Shown: piece by piece, positions 57,301 to 64,000 of the stretch | Layout of the letters: each line of letters starts with the position of its first letter | Numbering within the stretch: position 1 is the first letter of the stretch | Assembly: GCA_022709385.1 (NCBI GenBank) | Contig: JAKLIX010000001.1 | Span: forward strand, 496,001 to 560,000 | DNA from: Bacteroidota bacterium | GTDB taxonomy: Bacteria > Bacteroidota > Bacteroidia > Bacteroidales > CAIXZF01 | Length of the DNA stretch: 64,000 nt | Direction: 5' to 3' | Notes under the pieces: generated by a model | Told to the model about the DNA's origin: nothing | Database searches by the model: none | What the model saw: only the letters and a program-made list of their open reading frames with translations | Made by a program: the position numbers and the translations under genes

Positions 57301-58178
57301 CCAAAAGGATGTTCCTGTTACAAAAGAACATCCTGTACCGCGGAAAGGCAAGTGTGACCAATGGGGAGTTCAGCTTTACCTTCATTGTTCCCAGGGACAT
57401 CGCATATAAATACGGTTTCGGTAAGATCAGCTATTATGCCCAGAATGGAATTACAGATGCAAACGGCCATTTTGATCATTTCCTCATCGGCGGCTCTGAA
57501 ACAAACTTCGAAGCAGACAATGAAGGACCGGGAATCAGGCTGTACATGAATGATACCACTTTCGTCTTCGGCGGGATGACAGACCAGAATCCCATCCTGC
57601 TGGCCTACCTGACCGACTTTCATGGGATCAACACCGTCGGAAACGGGATAGGGCACGACATCGTGGCCGTGCTCGACGAGGAAACAGATAAATCCATCGT
57701 GCTGAATGATTACTATGAGGCAAGCCTGGATTCCTATCAAAGCGGCGTGGTCCGCTATCCTTTCTCAGGTTTGAAAGAGGGACTGCATACACTCAGGCTG
57801 AAAGCCTGGGATATCTACAATAACAGTTCCGAGGCCTATACAGAATTTATCGTGATGGAGAACGACCGCCTGGTGATCGAGAACCTGGTGAATTACCCGA
57901 ATCCCTTCATCGATCATACCTGCTTCGTATTCAATCATAACCAACCCGGGACCGAACTGGAAGTCGAAATCCAGGTATACTCAGTAACAGGCTCCCTGGT
58001 CAGGGTATTGAAAACCAGGCTGCTGACCGACGGATTTAAAGCCGGTCCCATTCTGTGGGATGGACTTAGCGAGCAGGGAGCACGCCTGAACAGGGGGATG
58101 TATGTTTACCGTCTCCATGTGAGGACATCTGAAGGAGAAAACTACAACAAAACCGCAAAACTTATTGTTTTGAAATAG
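54324..58178 (+). CDS. porU: Type IX secretion system sortase PorU
   Basis: Cell-surface cysteine protease (gingipain/C25-like) that removes the sorting domain of T9SS cargo and attaches the cargo to anionic lipopolysaccharide or equivalent. The 1284-residue protein has a signal peptide, an N-terminal beta region, a C25-like domain (about residues 540-930) with the catalytic His in NYTGHGGETGWAHE (His about 797) and Cys in VTATCEFSRFDDP (Cys about 831), and a C-terminal sorting-type domain (LVNYPNPFIDHTCF ... GMYVYRLHVRTSEG) that PorV recognises. It begins the porU-porV-ispF unit. Confidence 0.94.
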   Translation: MRKFHIVSIIHFLLLFPATHMAFSRDAFQLPPVSIHWLGIQSFGDTSDPLHRFLYFEQAVFQPATGDLPCYSISIPYPAGTRISAVSLLNPVYTELSPEERSVVRDLSLIGNEPMISFEHSVHRKEHAALITILPFIKDQVSGSILRLDQFALELETLPETTETSLRDYAAHSVLSQGTWYKISVSNTGIYRLSWQDLVNMGISPAGINPKNIRIYGNGGGMLAEANNVFRHDDLVENAIVVSGENDGSFDAADYILFYGESPDTWTYKTSKQAFSHTKNLYTDHTYYFLTFDHGPGKRVVDIPQSGQTATHQVNRFNDYAFYELDESNLIKSGKIWYGEKFDLKTSYELPAFSFPNIDGDIPVKFEVDLAARSTSASTFKVYVNGGEAINQQISPISPAFNTDYAIPATASRTFYLNTPTVNVRVNYIPPVTGSIGWLNYVEFNVTRHLIMHGDQMSFRHIESADPGNITEFTLSGVAASTQVWDVTDCTNPGNVLTTGASGNLVFSLPTDSIREFIAFSGASFLGISGWEQISNQDLHATGTHDMIIIAHPDFLNHAHELAEIHRDEGLTVTVTTPGQIYNEFSSGAQDVAALRDFIKMIYDRAPQGQEPRYVLMFGDGSFDYRDRLANNTNFVPTFQSINSLRPTESYVTDDFFGLMDPAEGNDCYGTLDLGVGRLPVKNLEQADQALLKIKKYLGLIPQTPGTNYSNSVPRLGDWRNLICFVADDEDNNMHFDQAEALATYVDTAFREYNVDKIYFDAYKQQSTPGGQRYPDVNADINKRVGKGALIMNYTGHGGETGWAHERVLEVSDINAWNNEWDLPVFVTATCEFSRFDDPERISAGEYVFLNPAGGGISLFTTTRLSFSSSNFALNMNFYYHVFNKTGGRYLKMGEVIKLAKTPSNPYIRNFVLLGDPALGIVYPEYKVATSTINGKPVGTEPDTLKAFSHVTITGYIHDDDGNKLTDFNGVIYPSVFDKPAEVVTLGNDQGSAKRMFLLQKNILYRGKASVTNGEFSFTFIVPRDIAYKYGFGKISYYAQNGITDANGHFDHFLIGGSETNFEADNEGPGIRLYMNDTTFVFGGMTDQNPILLAYLTDFHGINTVGNGIGHDIVAVLDEETDKSIVLNDYYEASLDSYQSGVVRYPFSGLKEGLHTLRLKAWDIYNNSSEAYTEFIVMENDRLVIENLVNYPNPFIDHTCFVFNHNQPGTELEVEIQVYSVTGSLVRVLKTRLLTDGFKAGPILWDGLSEQGARLNRGMYVYRLHVRTSEGENYNKTAKLIVLK

Positions 58179-58221
58179 CATTGAATTGAAGGATAATACA
58201 ATATGATATTTGAATTATCGT

Positions 58222-58229
58222 TACCTTTG
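58222..58229 (+). promoter_or_regulatory. Possible internal promoter box of porV
   Basis: TACCTTTG lies between the porU stop and the porV ATG at 58264, in the 85-base gap. The -33 position has no good match, so this is a candidate only; it would allow porV to be made without porU. Confidence 0.35.
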
Positions 58230-58263
58230 CACCACTTTTTTAAAATCTAGCACCCAAAATTTT

Positions 58264-59499
58264 ATGACATTGAAAACCGGAAGTTTAAGCCTTGCAGTCC
58301 TCTGTTTTATCATGCTTGCGGCAGGCCGGGGAACAGCCCAGAATACACAGACCAGCAGTATTTTTGAAGGCACAAAACTGAATACCATCACTACCGCAGT
58401 GCCTTTTCTGATGGTTGCCCCCGATTCCAGGGCGGGTGCCCTTGGTGATGCCGGCGCCGCTACCAGTCCCGATGCCAACTCCCTGCACTGGAATCCGGCC
58501 AAGTATGCTTTCATTGACAAGGATATGGGATTCAGCGTCTCATACAGCCCCTGGCTGAAAGCACTGGTGAATGATATCAACCTGGCCTACGTTACAGGTT
58601 ACAAGCGCCTGAACGATATGTCGACCGTGGCAGCCTCCCTGCTTTACTTTTCTCTCGGTGATATCACATTCACCAATGATGTGGGCGTGGAAACCGGTAA
58701 CTATCGTCCCAATGAGTTTGCCCTCGACCTGGCTTACTCGAGAAAATTCACTAAAAACCTGTCCATGGCCATCTCCGGAAGGTATATTTACAGCAATCTG
58801 ACACAGGGCCAGTTTGTCGGCGGGCAGGAAACCCATGCCGGACAGAGTGTGGCTACCGATGTGGCCCTCTATTACACGAAAAATCTCAGGTTCCAGAACC
58901 GCATGAAAGGACAATGGGCGCTCGGTATGAATATCTCCAATATCGGATCCAAGATTTCCTATACCTCAAGCACCGAAAGAGACTTTATTCCCACCAACCT
59001 CCGCCTGGGACCTTCCTTCACCATCGACCTGGATGATTATAACCGCCTCTCGTTCATGTTCGACCTGAGCAAACTCCTCGTTCCATCCCCCCCTGAATAC
59101 AAACTGAACGACTCTACCGGCCTGCCGGAAAGGGATCCCAACGGGAACCTCATCATCTTCAGGGGCAAGGATCCCAATGTGGGTATCGTTAAGGGAATGT
59201 TCCAGTCATTCAACGACGCACCAGACGGAACCTCGGAAGAGATCAGGGAGATTAATTACTCGGTTGGCGTTGAATATTGGTACGACAAGCAGTTCGCCAT
59301 CCGCGGCGGTTACTTCCACGAAAACAAATACAAGGGCAACCGCAAATTTTTCACCCTGGGAGCCGGTTTGAAATATAATGTCTTCGGACTGGATTTTGCC
59401 TATCTCATCCCCGTGGAACAACGCAATCCGCTGGAAAATACCATCCGCTTCACCCTCCTCTTCGACATGGAGGCATTCAACAAACAGAATGAGATCTGA
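58264..59499 (+). CDS. porV: T9SS outer-membrane shuttle protein PorV (LptO)
   Basis: 411 residues. A signal peptide (LAVLCFIMLAAGRGTAQ) precedes the family hallmark FLMVAPDSRAGALGDAGAAT and an FadL-like beta-barrel with HWNPAKYAFIDKDMGFSVSY and YWYDKQFAIRGGYFHENKYK. PorV takes cargo from the SprA translocon and delivers it to PorU. Start is the ATG at 58264, not an upstream TTG at 58210. Its stop overlaps the ispF start by one base (TGATG). Confidence 0.95.
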   Translation: MTLKTGSLSLAVLCFIMLAAGRGTAQNTQTSSIFEGTKLNTITTAVPFLMVAPDSRAGALGDAGAATSPDANSLHWNPAKYAFIDKDMGFSVSYSPWLKALVNDINLAYVTGYKRLNDMSTVAASLLYFSLGDITFTNDVGVETGNYRPNEFALDLAYSRKFTKNLSMAISGRYIYSNLTQGQFVGGQETHAGQSVATDVALYYTKNLRFQNRMKGQWALGMNISNIGSKISYTSSTERDFIPTNLRLGPSFTIDLDDYNRLSFMFDLSKLLVPSPPEYKLNDSTGLPERDPNGNLIIFRGKDPNVGIVKGMFQSFNDAPDGTSEEIREINYSVGVEYWYDKQFAIRGGYFHENKYKGNRKFFTLGAGLKYNVFGLDFAYLIPVEQRNPLENTIRFTLLFDMEAFNKQNEI

Positions 59500-59978
59500 T
59501 GGCCTTCCGGATCGGCTTCGGCTTCGATGTCCATCGCCTTGAAGCGCATCAGGAACTCAAACTCGGAGGAGTCAGTATACCACACTCAAAAGGAGCCGTC
59601 GGGCATTCCGATGCCGACACCCTCATCCATGCCATCTGTGATGCCTTGCTTGGCGCCGCCGGGCAACGCGATATCGGCTTCCATTTTCCCGATACCGACC
59701 CGGCCTGGAAAGGGAAAGACAGTGCCCATTTCCTGCTGAAAGTCAATGAAATCCTGCACAGCCTGGCTTACTCCGTCGTGAATATCGATGCCACGGTGGT
59801 GCTTCAGAAACCTAAGATATCCGCTTATATCCCCGATATCTGCCGTAACCTGGCGTCCCTGCTGAACCTTGATGAAACCTCCATCTCCGTCAAAGCCAAA
59901 ACTTCCGAAGGCATCGGGTACGTTGGCAGGGAAGAAGGAGTCCAGGCCTATGCCGTGGCCCTCCTGGAAAAACGCTGA
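59499..59978 (+). CDS. ispF: 2-C-methyl-D-erythritol 2,4-cyclodiphosphate synthase
   Basis: MEP pathway enzyme for isoprenoid precursors. The 159-residue protein starts MAFRIGFGFDVHRL and shows GVSIPHSKGAVGHSDADTLIHAICDALLG split over residues about 28-55 (metal-binding Asp and His), DIGFHFPDTDP and the C-terminal KAKTSEGIGYVGREEG. Full length. Translationally coupled to porV by TGATG; this adjacency of a secretion gene and an isoprenoid gene recurs, as far as I recall, in Porphyromonas. Confidence 0.95.
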   Translation: MAFRIGFGFDVHRLEAHQELKLGGVSIPHSKGAVGHSDADTLIHAICDALLGAAGQRDIGFHFPDTDPAWKGKDSAHFLLKVNEILHSLAYSVVNIDATVVLQKPKISAYIPDICRNLASLLNLDETSISVKAKTSEGIGYVGREEGVQAYAVALLEKR

Positions 59979-60020
59979 GGACTAAGCCGTCATGCTTCGG
60001 CTCCGCTTGCACGGACGCTG

Positions 60021-60542
60021 TCAGAAAAACTGGTTTATCTCCTTCTTGAGAAATTCAACTGCCTGGACAAGAGAGGGCTTTTCCTGTTTCAGGTAAAGTT
60101 CAAAGATCTTCCTGCTCAGCTCCAGCCCTTCGGCATCCGCCGGCACTTCCCCGGCTGCCTGGTTGATTACGGTGATCAGCTCCTCTTTGCCGCTTTTAAC
60201 CATCTCCCAGGCTTTCACCGACATATATACCTGCAGCGACAGGTTGTGCTCGTATTCCTCCCTGACGGCGTTCACCAGCGCCCGTTGCAGCGTGCGCGCA
60301 TCCTGCCCTGTGTCGCTGATCCGGACAATCAGGCTGCCGGGATTGATACGTTCAAGGAATAACATGATACGCTCGTAAGCCTGCAGCCGGATCGGGGTCA
60401 CAACGGCCCGGTTCTGGTCCCGCCAGCCGGCCTGCCGGTTCTTTTGTTCATTGTCGAAAAAATACCTGATCGTCAGTATGGTCGAAGCGCCCACAACCAG
60501 GGATGGCAGGGTGTACTTCAGGATCTCAAGGAATTCGTTCAT
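60021..60542 (-). CDS. Conserved Bacteroidota protein with one membrane helix, unknown function
   Basis: 173 residues. One hydrophobic segment (about 9-29, YTLPSLVVGASTILTIRYFF) is followed by a soluble helical domain with PIRLQAYERIMLFLERI, ALVNAVREEYEHNLSLQVYM and a C-terminal LVQAVEFLKKEINQFF. I recognise the type as a Bacteroidota protein of unknown function and can give no role. It converges with ispF and is divergent from the aminotransferase. Confidence 0.8.
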   Translation of the reverse strand: MNEFLEILKYTLPSLVVGASTILTIRYFFDNEQKNRQAGWRDQNRAVVTPIRLQAYERIMLFLERINPGSLIVRISDTGQDARTLQRALVNAVREEYEHNLSLQVYMSVKAWEMVKSGKEELITVINQAAGEVPADAEGLELSRKIFELYLKQEKPSLVQAVEFLKKEINQFF

Positions 60543-60626
60543 GGCAGGATGTTCATCTTGGAAGGCAAAGGTCGTGAAATAATCAGAAATTATCCTGTGA
60601 ATGACTTAACAAATAACTGAATTTTA

Positions 60627-60634
60627 TACTTTTG
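60627..60634 (+). promoter_or_regulatory. -7 box of the aminotransferase gene
   Basis: TACTTTTG matches TAnnTTTG. It predicts a leader of about 150 bases before the ATG at 60792, long for this window, and that leader contains the stem-loop at 60690-60736. The -33 match is weak. Confidence 0.4.
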
Positions 60635-60689
60635 TATACCGACACGAAATGGGTCTGCGAAAAAGGGACAACAGTAAAGTGTACGGCAT

Positions 60690-60736
60690 TACTGGTTCTA
60701 TGCACCATTGCTTCGCAAAGCTGCCAAGAACCAGTA
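60690..60736 (+). promoter_or_regulatory. Stem-loop in the leader of the aminotransferase gene
   Basis: Perfect ten-base-pair inverted repeat TACTGGTTCT (60690-60699) and AGAACCAGTA (60727-60736). The 27-base loop holds a second small hairpin TTGC-TTC-GCAA. No U-tract follows, so it is not a simple terminator. I do not recognise it as a known riboswitch. Confidence 0.5.
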
Positions 60737-60791
60737 TATCTTCTTTGACCAGCGAAACTGCAATATCTTTAAATAAACCAGACTGCCACTC

Positions 60792-61997
60792 ATGGAAACA
60801 ATCTTGTCAAAACGGGTCAACGAACTGTCGGAATCCGAAACCCTGGCCATGACCAGGATCAGCCGCGAACTGCAGTGCAAGGGACATAAGGTGATCAACC
60901 TGAGCATCGGCCAGCCCGATTTCAATACGCCTCAGTATATCAAAGATGCCGCAGTTGAAGCCCTTGAACAGAATTACACTTCTTACAGCCCGGTGCCCGG
61001 CTACCAGGATCTGCGGGAAGCCATCTGCCTGAAACTGAAAAGAGATAACCAGCTCGAATACCAGCCTTCCCAGGTAGTGGTGAGCACCGGGGCCAAGCAG
61101 GCCCTGGCCAATGTGGTGCTGTCGCTGGTGAATCCTGGCGATGAAGTGATCCTGCCGGTCCCTTACTGGGTTACCTATAAGGAACTGGTCAAACTGGCTG
61201 AAGGCAGGTCGGTGTTTTTACCCACTGGCGTTCTGACTGATTTTAAAATCACTCCCGCCCAGCTCGAAGCTGCCATCACCCCGGCCAGCAAACTGTTCAT
61301 CTTTTCCAGTCCCTGCAATCCCTCCGGCTCGGTGTATTCGCGGGAAGAACTGCAAGCCCTCGCAGCCGTTTTTGAGCGGCATCCCCAGGTTTTCATTATG
61401 TCGGATGAGATTTACGAACATATTAACTTTGTGGGCAGGCATGAGTCGATCGCACAGTTCCCTTCCATTAAAGACCGTGTGATCGTGGTGAACGGCGTAT
61501 CCAAAGGCTTCGCCATGACCGGCTGGCGCGTGGGCTATATTGCCGCCCCGCCTTTTCTTGCCCAGGCCTGCGATAAACTGCAGGGTCAGATGACCTCCGG
61601 AACCTGCAGCATCGCTCAGCGGGCCACCCTCAAAGCCGTGGCAACGAACCCGGCAGACGATCACGACCTGCAGATGATGGTGAAAGCCTTCCGCGAAAGA
61701 AGAGACTACCTGCTCGAGCTGCTGAAGGAAATACCCGGCCTGAAGACCAATACCCCCGATGGCGCATTTTATGTATTTGCCGATTGTTCCTCCTATTTCG
61801 GAAAAGCTGACGGCAACACGCACATCAGCGATGCCAACGACCTGAGCTTTTACCTGCTTTACCATGCGTATGTGGCAACCGTATCGGGTGCGGCTTTCGG
61901 CGATCCGGCCTGTATCCGCCTTTCCTATGCCACTTCAAAAGAACAGCTTGCCGAAGCCGTCATCCGGATGAAAGAAGTACTTGGCAGGCTGAAATAA
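60792..61997 (+). CDS. Aspartate aminotransferase (class I PLP)
   Basis: 401 residues, fold type I aminotransferase transferring the amino group between aspartate and 2-oxoglutarate. Motifs: LSIGQPDFNTPQYIKDAA, SSPCNPSGSVYSREEL, MSDEIYEHI and the PLP Lys in VVNGVSKGFAMTGWRVGY, then the C-terminal Arg for the substrate carboxylate in ACIRLSYATS. The subgroup (AspB-like, type Ib) is common in Bacteroidota. Overlapping frames upstream (60649 onward) are not genes. Confidence 0.92.
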   Translation: METILSKRVNELSESETLAMTRISRELQCKGHKVINLSIGQPDFNTPQYIKDAAVEALEQNYTSYSPVPGYQDLREAICLKLKRDNQLEYQPSQVVVSTGAKQALANVVLSLVNPGDEVILPVPYWVTYKELVKLAEGRSVFLPTGVLTDFKITPAQLEAAITPASKLFIFSSPCNPSGSVYSREELQALAAVFERHPQVFIMSDEIYEHINFVGRHESIAQFPSIKDRVIVVNGVSKGFAMTGWRVGYIAAPPFLAQACDKLQGQMTSGTCSIAQRATLKAVATNPADDHDLQMMVKAFRERRDYLLELLKEIPGLKTNTPDGAFYVFADCSSYFGKADGNTHISDANDLSFYLLYHAYVATVSGAAFGDPACIRLSYATSKEQLAEAVIRMKEVLGRLK

Positions 61998-62034
61998 GTA
62001 TTTTGTAATCAGGATATTACATTTGAACAAAGCC

Positions 62035-63819
62035 TCATGCCTGGCTGGCTTCAGTTTGATCTGATTTTTCTGCAGCTTTATTCACCGACAAGTGCAATTC
62101 GTCCAGTTGTTCCCTGCTGATCGTGGAAGGAGCGTCGATCATCATGTCGCGGCCCGCATTGTTTTTCGGGAAGGCGATAAAATCGCGGATAGACTCCTGT
62201 CCGCCGAATAAAGCACACCAGCGGTCGAATCCGAAAGCGATGCCTCCGTGGGGCGGTGCACCGTACTCAAAAGCATTCATCAGGAAGCCGAATTGCTTGA
62301 CGGCTTCTTCCTCACTGAAGCCGAGGATGGATAACATCTTGTTTTGCAGATCTTTCTCATGGATTCTGATGCTTCCGCCACCGATTTCCACCCCGTTTAT
62401 GACCAGGTCGTAGGCATTGGCTTTCACCAGGGCGGGATTCACGTCGAGCAGCGGGATGTCCTCCGGTTTTGGAGCGGTAAAGGGATGATGCATGGCATAA
62501 TAGCGCCCGGTTTCCTCATCCCACTCAAGCAGCGGAAAATCCACCACCCACATGGGTTTGAAGCAGTTGTTATCTCTCAGTCCAAGCCGGTTGCCCATCT
62601 CAAGCCTGAGTTCACAGAGGGCTTTACGGGTTTTTACCGCAGGACCGGACAGGATCAGCATCAGGTCGCCGGCTTTTGCCTGCATGGTTTCTGCCAGCCT
62701 GCTGAGGTCCTCCTGTCCGAAGAACTTATCTATGGATGATTTCAGGCTGCCGTCAGCACCATGCTTTATGTAAACCAGCCCGCCGGCCCCGATCTGGGGT
62801 TTACGGACGAATTCCGTGAGCTCATCCAGTTGCTTGCGGCTGTATTCGGCACATCCGGGCACCGTAATGCCTGCCACCAGTTCCGCATCGTCGAATAGTC
62901 TGAAAGCTTTCCCCTTGACCAGGTCTGTAATTTCAACGAATTCCATGCCGAAGCGCAGATCCGGCTTATCGCTGCCATAGCGCCGCATGGCATCCTCCCA
63001 GCTCATCCGTGGGAAAGCATGCTGGTCCAGATGCAAAACCGAACGGAAAAGGTGCCTTGCGAGTCCTTCAAAGGTTTCCAGAATGTCGTCCTGCGTAACG
63101 AACGACATCTCGCAGTCGATCTGGGTGAACTCCGGTTGCCTGTCGGCCCGCAAATCCTCGTCCCTGAAACAGCGCACGATCTGGAAATAGCGGTCGTAAC
63201 CTGCTACCATCAGGATTTGCTTGAAGGTCTGGGGCGACTGGGGCAGGGCATAAAATTCGCCCGGGTTCATGCGCGAGGGAACCACAAAATCGCGGGCGCC
63301 TTCGGGTGTGGATTTGATCATATAGGGGGTTTCGATCTCCAGAAAGCCCTGTGAATCAAGATAATTTCTTGTTTCGAAGGCCATGCGGTGACGCAGTATC
63401 ATGTGATCGCGCAGTACCGGACGGCGCAAATCAAGGTAACGGTACCGCATCCGGAGTTCATCTCCTCCGTCGGTCTCATTTTCTATGGTGAAAGGGGGTA
63501 GCTTGCTGACATTCAGTACTTCAAAGGACTCCACAAGGATCTCGATGTCACCGGTCGGCATCTTTGGGTTTTTGTTGCTCCTTTCCGCAACTGTTCCCTT
63601 TGCCCTGATCACCCACTCTCTGCCGAGTTTCCGCGCTTCTCCGCACAGGGCGGCATCGCTTTCCATGTTAAAAACCAGTTGCGTGATGCCGTAGCGGTCG
63701 CGGAGATCAATAAAGGTCATTCCCCCGAGATCTCTCGATTTCTGAACCCATCCGCTTAGTGTGACGGATCTTCCCTTGTCATCCAGGCGGAGCTCCCCGC
63801 AGTTGTTTGTTCTCAGCAT
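62035..63819 (-). CDS. aspS: Aspartyl-tRNA synthetase
   Basis: Class II aminoacyl-tRNA synthetase of 594 residues. N-terminal OB fold ([20 protein letters not shown]), motif 2 region [18 protein letters not shown], bacterial GAD insertion (about 290-420), and motif 3 region [15 protein letters not shown]. Length fits bacterial AspRS. The start is the ATG at 63819, since a minus-strand TACCTTTG box at 63839-63846 lies just upstream; a longer frame from 63894 would begin before the promoter. Confidence 0.96.
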   Translation of the reverse strand: MLRTNNCGELRLDDKGRSVTLSGWVQKSRDLGGMTFIDLRDRYGITQLVFNMESDAALCGEARKLGREWVIRAKGTVAERSNKNPKMPTGDIEILVESFEVLNVSKLPPFTIENETDGGDELRMRYRYLDLRRPVLRDHMILRHRMAFETRNYLDSQGFLEIETPYMIKSTPEGARDFVVPSRMNPGEFYALPQSPQTFKQILMVAGYDRYFQIVRCFRDEDLRADRQPEFTQIDCEMSFVTQDDILETFEGLARHLFRSVLHLDQHAFPRMSWEDAMRRYGSDKPDLRFGMEFVEITDLVKGKAFRLFDDAELVAGITVPGCAEYSRKQLDELTEFVRKPQIGAGGLVYIKHGADGSLKSSIDKFFGQEDLSRLAETMQAKAGDLMLILSGPAVKTRKALCELRLEMGNRLGLRDNNCFKPMWVVDFPLLEWDEETGRYYAMHHPFTAPKPEDIPLLDVNPALVKANAYDLVINGVEIGGGSIRIHEKDLQNKMLSILGFSEEEAVKQFGFLMNAFEYGAPPHGGIAFGFDRWCALFGGQESIRDFIAFPKNNAGRDMMIDAPSTISREQLDELHLSVNKAAEKSDQTEASQA

Positions 63820-63838
63820 ATGTCTTTCATTAGGGCGA

Positions 63839-63870
63839 CAAAGGTAAAGAATGTCGGCATCGGATTGAAA
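63839..63870 (-). promoter_or_regulatory. Promoter of aspS
   Basis: On the minus strand TTT (63870-63868), 21 bases, TACCTTTG (63846-63839). Transcription start predicted about 14 bases before the aspS ATG at 63819. Confidence 0.55.
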
Positions 63871-64000
63871 TGAATTGTCTTTCCTGAATGCCATACACCC
63901 CTGGGTCGAAATTTTCTCGCAAACTCATTCAGTGTCGGTATAATTTCCCGCTTTGCTGGCTTGATGTCAGAGGGAATTAAACTGAAGGTAAACTGAATCT

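Noticed and set aside
60649-60852. 67-codon plus-strand frame overlapping the aminotransferase start
   Set aside because: No domain, low complexity of charge and overlap with the leader hairpin and the start of a well-supported gene.
1-64000. CRISPR, restriction, toxin-antitoxin or phage genes
   Set aside because: No repeat-spacer array, Cas, integrase, transposase or toxin-like gene could be recognised anywhere in the window.

Overview
The window is a gene-dense stretch of a Bacteroidota chromosome, probably Bacteroidales-like. The evidence is type IX secretion (T9SS) machinery and cargo with C-terminal sorting domains, gliding lipoproteins GldH and GldJ, the MurF-Alr fusion, an S6-S18-L9 ribosomal operon, a futalosine-type menaquinone enzyme, and several upstream elements of the form TAnnTTTG, the Bacteroidota -7 promoter box. 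I see no tRNA, rRNA, CRISPR array, insertion sequence or prophage. The genus cannot be fixed from the sequence alone.

Layout. 1-3.3 kb: partial arginine deiminase (-), a thioredoxin-like gene cut off after its active site, and a seven-bladed FG-GAP T9SS cargo (-). 3.5-9.7 kb (+): radC, then a tightly overlapping trio (UDP-GlcNAc 2-epimerase, polysaccharide deacetylase-like protein, GNAT/FemAB-like protein), then upp and an orphan MacB-like permease. 9.7-13 kb (-): rpsF-rpsR-rplI-SpoU methyltransferase-T9SS plug protein. 13-15.3 kb: YitT family protein (+) and mqnC (-). 15.4-23.1 kb (+): pepA, pdxA, murF-alr, a DPM1-like glycosyltransferase and a GT-C-like membrane protein. 23.1-30.8 kb (-): holB-ricT-gldH-PBP1A-algI-like-algJ-like. 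31-31.8 kb (+): thiF-thiS, closed by a bidirectional terminator. 31.8-43 kb (-): two tandem paralogous T9SS cargo proteins of about 1850 residues each. 43.1-46.4 kb (-): exbB-exbD-tonB-folC. 46.7-49 kb (+): ECF sigma, anti-sigma and two Spy/CpxP-like proteins. 49-54 kb (-): porP/sprF-gldJ-murF-anmK. 54.3-60 kb (+): porU-porV-ispF. 60-64 kb: an unknown membrane protein (-), an aspartate aminotransferase with a structured leader (+), and aspS (-).

How it fits together. Most of the window serves the cell envelope. The T9SS parts present (plug, PorP/SprF, GldJ, GldH, the sortase PorU and its outer-membrane shuttle partner PorV) would export and anchor cargo such as the three large sorting-domain proteins encoded here. 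Peptidoglycan synthesis and recycling (two MurF versions, PBP1A, AnmK), surface glycan assembly and O-acylation (epimerase trio, DPM/GT-C pair, AlgI/AlgJ pair), energised outer-membrane uptake (ExbB-ExbD-TonB) and a sigma/anti-sigma/Spy-like envelope stress module surround it. The strongest leads are the tandem giant cargo pair, the truncated thioredoxin gene, the envelope-glycan clusters, the altered substrate loop of the MurF-Alr fusion, and the hairpin leader of the aminotransferase.
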